Of a DNA stretch of 64,000 bases, positions 59,811 through 64,000 are shown piece by piece (the stretch's first letter is position 1; each line of letters opens with the position of its first letter). The notes under the pieces are model-generated. The model saw only the letters and a program-made list of their open reading frames with translations. It ran no database searches and was not told the origin of the DNA. A program made the position numbers and the translations under genes. This DNA is from Flavobacterium frigoris PS1 (lineage in GTDB: Bacteria > Bacteroidota > Bacteroidia > Flavobacteriales > Flavobacteriaceae): NCBI RefSeq assembly GCF_000252125.1, contig NZ_AHKF01000025.1:41998-105997 (forward strand), given 5' to 3'.

Positions 59811-61574
59811 ATGGATATAAAAAATATAATTGTCAAAGAGTACTTAGAATCATTAACTGAAAAAAATGAGTTAAATAGAATTTTTCCTATTTTATTAGAA
59901 TCCATGGGGTTTACTATTTTATCCAAACCAACAGAGTATCTAGGATTACCCGAATATGGAAAAGATATAGTAGCCATAGGTATTGATGAAGATAATATCA
60001 AAAAAAGGTTTTATTTTGAATTAAAAGGTGGAAAAGATAGAGACATCACTGATGGCAACTTTTATGGAAAAGACGGTATTCAAGATTCTTTAACTCAAGC
60101 TAGCTATAATAAATTTGTTTCTGCTTTTCCTGAGTTCGACCAATTACCATTAAAAATTGTAATTGTACATAATGGTGTGATCAAGGGAAGTGTACAGGCT
60201 ACTTTTGAATCATTTGTAGTAGCAACACAAAATAATTTAGTCAACACTTCTTTTGATCGTTGGGATATTTCACGCCTGACACTTCTGTTTTCCGGAAAAC
60301 TTTTTGGTGAATATTTACTGGTAGATCCAAAAACCACTAAATTATTCAATCGAGTTTTAGTAAATTTAGATACAAATGATGGGATAACATCGGATTTCGT
60401 AGATTTATTGGAAGTAATACTTTCCAAAGAAGAATGGAAAAAATCTAAAAAACTTTCTCGAAGATGGCAACTACTATTCGAAACTTTTAAGCTTATCGGG
60501 TTTATCATATATACAGAGTCGAAAGAATACAACAATCTTGAAATCGCAAAGAGATATTTAACCCATTTAGTGATAAAGTTCTGGCATTGGATTTTAAAGA
60601 ACAATTTAGAAAACGACAAAGCTGTAACTAAATATTTTGATCAGGTTTTTAATTTCTATTATAAAGTATTATTAGAATACTTTCAAAGAACAATTCCTAT
60701 TGCTAATCTAAAAGATGGTCTGTCTTCTGAACATTCGGGAAGATATGAGCAAATTGGATATACAAAAAGAACTTTTGAGTATTTGGACTATTTTTGTTTT
60801 TTGCTGAATGTAGAAAGATTTTATAATAAAAAAATCAATGACGAAAGTATGCATCTACAACTAGTAAATATTATTAATCAAAATAGTGTCTCTTCTAGGC
60901 CACTTATTGACATTCATTCATCAACTATAATCAGTATTCTTAATTTATTTATTGATTTTGGAGAATTACAGAATGCTAAAAATTATGTAAAATTAGTTCT
61001 GGGACAAATTAAGTATGCAAAAGAAAACTTAGACTTTATTCCTGATGCAAATAACAGTATTGAAAATGTGATTAGATTCACTGTTACAGGTGTTAAACCG
61101 GTCTATTTTTCGGATAGTACTTCTCCTATTCTTACGGTTTTAATGGAATATCTCGCTTTATTAGATATGGAAGAAGAATACAATATCATGAAAGAATTTA
61201 TTCTTGAACGTAAAATTGATTTAGGATTATTTGTGCCTCACCATGGAATAAATTCAACTTCTACACATTTAGTCAAAGACAAGGAAAATGATTTGGAAGA
61301 ACAATTGTTTTCAAAATCCTTTAGGGATGGTTATCAATCAGAAACAAGATTGACAAAAAACTTTAATAAAGATTTAAATTTTGAAGAATTTAAAAAAAAG
61401 ATAGAAAACAAGAAAACTGAATTTGAGTATAATTATCGTACCAATCAAGCAGGATACCCTTTTTTAAAAGATCTGGCTCATAATTATTTCCAAACTCCTT
61501 TCTTTCCTGATAAATGGAGAAATTTAATTATATCACAAAGTATGACGGGCAATCAAACAGTCTCTCTTCGGTAA
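59811..61574 (+). CDS. Putative nuclease-like protein, second gene of the pair
   Basis: 587 residues. The N-terminal 120 residues look like a restriction-endonuclease-fold (PD-(D/E)xK) domain: FPILLESMGFTILS, LPEYGKDIVAIGID (Asp near 47), FYFELKGGKDRDIT (ELKGG as the ExK) and IQDSLTQASYNKFVSAFPEF (Gln/Ala-rich helix). VIVHNGVIKGSVQATFESFV follows. The remaining 430 residues are helical, and the C-terminal HNYFQTPFFPDKWRNLI may contact the partner. If the pair is a defence system, this would be the effector. Not a recognised family. Confidence 0.55.
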   Translation: MDIKNIIVKEYLESLTEKNELNRIFPILLESMGFTILSKPTEYLGLPEYGKDIVAIGIDEDNIKKRFYFELKGGKDRDITDGNFYGKDGIQDSLTQASYNKFVSAFPEFDQLPLKIVIVHNGVIKGSVQATFESFVVATQNNLVNTSFDRWDISRLTLLFSGKLFGEYLLVDPKTTKLFNRVLVNLDTNDGITSDFVDLLEVILSKEEWKKSKKLSRRWQLLFETFKLIGFIIYTESKEYNNLEIAKRYLTHLVIKFWHWILKNNLENDKAVTKYFDQVFNFYYKVLLEYFQRTIPIANLKDGLSSEHSGRYEQIGYTKRTFEYLDYFCFLLNVERFYNKKINDESMHLQLVNIINQNSVSSRPLIDIHSSTIISILNLFIDFGELQNAKNYVKLVLGQIKYAKENLDFIPDANNSIENVIRFTVTGVKPVYFSDSTSPILTVLMEYLALLDMEEEYNIMKEFILERKIDLGLFVPHHGINSTSTHLVKDKENDLEEQLFSKSFRDGYQSETRLTKNFNKDLNFEEFKKKIENKKTEFEYNYRTNQAGYPFLKDLAHNYFQTPFFPDKWRNLIISQSMTGNQTVSLR

Positions 61575-62259
61575 TTCTCTTTGTTCCGTTCGGCTGCTCC
61601 AGTCGGTCAACCCTACATTTTCATAAGCGCCCTTTTGGTAAATAAGCAATTTATCACATCGATTTAACAGTTAGTTTTCTCTCCATTCCACAGACCCTTT
61701 ACAGTACTAAATAAACAGCAGCTTGAAAAACAGCAGCTGTTTTTTTTTGCACTGTTTCGTTCCTAACCTTTACACATTCATTTCATCTGTTCGGCAGGTC
61801 TAAACCAGCCATAATACCGCTTCATTCCGTTTCACTTCATTCCAGCAGTATTCCGTCTCTCACCCCCAGTACTTTCTGCAGTTGCATCATCCCCCAGCCA
61901 TCGGATTTGGAGCCGTTTCTATTTCTCCCAATTCAATAGTAGATACCTTATTCCTATATACTAGTAAAAATTCCCCCCAGCTGATAATAAAATTGCAGAG
62001 ATTTTTTCGTAGAAAAAACAAGAAGTTGTAAGGAAGTTTCCACTCGAAACGGACTAAAAGGCAGCTAAGATAGTGTCTTAAGAATGTTGCTAGCACATAA
62101 TGACTGCGTTGCACTTGTCACCCTACGGGACTTATTGCTCTCCACTTCCTTAAGCCCCTTTATTCTTGCTTTCTTTTTCTCCGTTTTTCTTTTTGAAAAC
62201 ATTTTTTTGAGGAGACTGGGAAGAAATAAAAATAGTAGTAATCATAAAATTTTTAGATC
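61575..62259. other. Gene-free spacer before DUF932
   Basis: 685 bases. One terminator-like hairpin, AAACAGC/GCTGTTT with a T run (61713-61750), lies about 140 bases after the two-gene unit. No credible gene is seen; the frames present are short shadow frames. Composition is a little less AT-rich near 61800-61900. Confidence 0.45.
61713..61748 (+). terminator. Terminator-like hairpin after the two-gene unit
   Basis: AACAGCAGC and CAGCAGCTGTT sequences can pair as AAACAGC/GCTGTTT and run into nine T's, downstream of the nuclease-like gene. Confidence 0.5.
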
Positions 62260-63291
62260 ATGGCACACCATTTAAATTTCAATGAGCAAACAAAAAAACA
62301 CAGTTTTTTTAGCACAAAGGAAAAAGCATGGCACAATCTAGGGCAAGTCATTCAAGACTACCCCACAAGCGCGGAGGCAATCAAACACGCAGGCCTGGAC
62401 TACGAAGTCGAAAAAAGAAAACTTTTCACAAGCAGTCTCCAGGACATGCGCATAGAAGTCCCCAACTTTTTCAGTACCGTACGCACGGACAACGATACCG
62501 TTTTGGGAGTGGTAGGTAAAGACTACCAAATCGTACAGAATAGAGATGCTTTTTCTTTTTTTGACAGCATTGTGGGTGGCGACGGTATGCTCTACGAGAC
62601 AGCTGGAGCATTGGGTCATGGGGAACGCATCTTCATAACTGCCAAGTTACCTGACTATATCCGTGTAGGTAATGATGACCTTATCGAAAAATACCTGTTC
62701 TTGACCACCTCCCATGATGGAAGTGGAAGCATTACCGCTGCTTTTACTCCCATCCGTATCGTATGCGCCAACACTCTCAATGCAGCATTGCGAAACCAAA
62801 CTAATACTGTTCGCATACGCCATACTTCTAACGCAAAACAAAGGCTTGAGCAAGCACACAAAGTCATGGGGATTTCTGATCGCCTAGCTTTACAATTGGA
62901 ATCAATTTTCAATAACTGGACAAAAGTACGTATTTCAGATAATGAAGTAAAAAAGCTCATTCACTCTGCTCTGGCTCCTAGTAAAGAGGTTCTTAAAACC
63001 TTACAAGAAGGTAGAACAGAGGACCTATCAACTTGTTTTATTAATATGGTAGATAATGCTTATGAATATGCCATGAGCGACCCAACTCAACTAATGAACA
63101 CCACCAAAGGCACGGTTTTCGGAGCATATAACGCCATAACAGGATACTTTCAAAATGTACGTTCTTATAAGGATGATGAAGCAAAACTAGCTTCTATACT
63201 AATGGGTGGTACCGGACAATTACGTGCGCAAACTGCTTTTGATCTTTGTACCAATTATGCTGCAAAGGGTACTATAGTAGAACTAAACTAA
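62260..63291 (+). CDS. DUF932 plasmid/phage-type protein
   Basis: 343 residues. MAHHLNFNEQTKKHSFFSTK, EKAWHNLGQVIQDYPTSAEA and GLDYEVEKRKLFTSS match the start of DUF932 (TIGR03299) proteins. The later KLPDYIRVGNDDLIEKYLFL and TPIRIVCANTLNAALRNQTN are the family core. Such genes occur on conjugative elements, plasmids and phages of Bacteroidota and other bacteria. The role is unknown; RecT-like annealing has been suggested for some relatives. It marks the mobile origin of this part of the window. Confidence 0.85.
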   Translation: MAHHLNFNEQTKKHSFFSTKEKAWHNLGQVIQDYPTSAEAIKHAGLDYEVEKRKLFTSSLQDMRIEVPNFFSTVRTDNDTVLGVVGKDYQIVQNRDAFSFFDSIVGGDGMLYETAGALGHGERIFITAKLPDYIRVGNDDLIEKYLFLTTSHDGSGSITAAFTPIRIVCANTLNAALRNQTNTVRIRHTSNAKQRLEQAHKVMGISDRLALQLESIFNNWTKVRISDNEVKKLIHSALAPSKEVLKTLQEGRTEDLSTCFINMVDNAYEYAMSDPTQLMNTTKGTVFGAYNAITGYFQNVRSYKDDEAKLASILMGGTGQLRAQTAFDLCTNYAAKGTIVELN

Positions 63292-63879
63292 CACAATGGG
63301 ACAGGTAGAATATACTGCCTGTCTTATTTATAATTATATATAATTTTAAATGACAATGATGCTCAAAAATTAGCCATTTCAACATAAGCAAATTGCTGTA
63401 TGAAAGTGCGCCGCCCCACAATTGGCCTCCCTTTGGTCCGAACAATTGCGGGGCGGTAAGAGTTACATGATTCCTTTTAAACTGCATCATTATAGATTAC
63501 AATATAGATCATCAATCGATGATGCAAGAGGCGGGAGTTGGTTTCTGGTGGCACTAGTGCTGAATTCACTCTTAAGCCATCTTTTTTAGTAGTGTAATAA
63601 CATACTTAATGATCTTAGAAACCAGTTAGTCATCAAAAAAAATAACGCTTTTTAAAACAAATATTTCAATAAGAAAGTTGGAAGTTTTTAAACTGTTTGA
63701 CTCATTAGTACTACTAATTTATATCACGTTTAAAAAAGTTCAGAATTTAGAAAAAGTTGCCAGATAACGCAGCTTAAGTAGTACGATACTTTCATATAAA
63801 TGAACAATTAAAAAAATTAACAAAACTTTTATGCTGTTTTAAATATATATTTTTTACTTTTGAATATCTATATTTTTAT
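63292..63879. other. Gene-free spacer with a GC-rich hairpin
   Basis: 588 bases. The CCGCCCC hairpin at 63411-63456 stands out. A small palindrome CATCAATCGATGATG is near 63503-63520. Nothing else recognisable; the last 100 bases hold the promoter of the partial gene at the edge. Confidence 0.45.
63411..63456. repeat. GC-rich inverted repeat
   Basis: CCGCCCCACAATTG (63411-63424) and CAATTGCGGGGCGG (63443-63456) are inverted with one mismatch and an 18-base loop. GC-rich in an AT-rich neighbourhood. It could be a terminator-like or transfer-related structure downstream of the DUF932 gene. Confidence 0.6.
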
Positions 63880-64000
63880 ATGAAAACAATCCACCTTTTA
63901 GTATTAGTAATATTTGGCCTCTTTTTGATGCCAACTCCTACTTTTGCTTGTGGAGCTAATTCTAAAAAACACTCTTGCACTAAAGAGATGTCTTCTGGAA
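63880..64000 (+). CDS. Partial secreted protein
   Basis: The ATG at 63880 opens MKTIHLLVLVIFGLFLMPTP then TFACGANSKKHSCTKEMSSG, a signal peptide followed by a Cys-rich start of the mature part. The frame is open to the right edge. Only 40 codons are visible; no family can be named. Confidence 0.5.
   Translation, partial: MKTIHLLVLVIFGLFLMPTPTFACGANSKKHSCTKEMSSG

Noticed and set aside
60104..60619. Leftward 171-residue frame
   Set aside because: It lies antisense to the nuclease-like gene, with no start region or domain of its own.
61887..62114. Leftward 75-residue frame in the spacer before DUF932
   Set aside because: No recognisable motif, no neighbouring leftward genes and no start-site support.

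Overview
The window looks like the chromosome of a flavobacterium (Bacteroidota, Flavobacteriaceae, probably Flavobacterium or a close relative). The DNA is AT-rich. It carries SusC/SusD, TonB receptors with a CarboxypepD_reg-like domain, TAnnTTTG-type -7 promoter boxes, a DUF6520/MauE pair, a histone-H1-like small protein, and a Bacteroidota-type mobilization block with relaxase and coupling protein. No intact tRNA or rRNA gene, transposase, integrase or CRISPR array was found.

Layout. 0-10.6 kb is ordinary chromosome. It holds a partial AraC-type sensor, a lipoprotein, a TPR/AraC regulator, an H1-like protein, a TonB-dependent siderophore-type receptor followed by a PepSY protein, a flavodoxin-fold oxidoreductase / saccharopine-dehydrogenase-like pair and a Crp/Fnr regulator. 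Two gene remnants (hipA 3' end, GNAT 3' end) lie between them. From 10.6 to 29.1 kb is an accessory island. A hicBA toxin-antitoxin pair reads rightwards. From 13.35 to 27.7 kb every gene reads leftwards, mostly as single-gene units. Eight spacers hold 160-310 bp elements with terminal inverted repeats of AAC...GTT type and internal covarying stems, placed just after the stop codon of the preceding gene. This is the organisation of integron gene cassettes separated by attC sites, here without a visible integrase. The cargo is defence-like: pPIWI-associated nuclease, SLATT membrane protein, RES-like protein, PIN nuclease, a frameshifted ART-like protein, and a retron reverse transcriptase with a DUF3800 partner.

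29.1-36.8 kb holds an XRE regulator with a palindromic operator, a strongly folded 113-nt hairpin (candidate RNA), and a SusC-SusD-S9 peptidase operon that probably imports and cleaves peptides. 36.9-38.9 kb is a MauE/DoxX-like membrane protein with a DUF6520 protein. 39.1-44.4 kb is a mobilization module (primase-like protein, putative oriT hairpins, MobC-like relaxosome protein, relaxase, VirD4-like coupling protein).

44.8-57.0 kb is a type I restriction-modification locus (hsdM, hsdS, AlbA/Schlafen-type ATP-binding protein, hsdR, then a convergent WYL regulator). Extra genes have been inserted between hsdS and the AlbA gene: a coiled-coil membrane protein, a SieB-like superinfection-exclusion protein and a proteasome-like Ntn protein. 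The ends of the preceding genes are duplicated after each insert. tRNA 3'-half remnants lie between hsdM and hsdS, and a palindromic repeat is inserted in frame in hsdM.

57.1-61.6 kb holds a secreted protein and a tight two-gene pair of unknown function, the second gene having a restriction-nuclease-like N-terminus; this is a candidate undescribed defence system. 62.3-63.3 kb is a DUF932 plasmid/phage-type gene. A partial secreted protein runs off the right edge.
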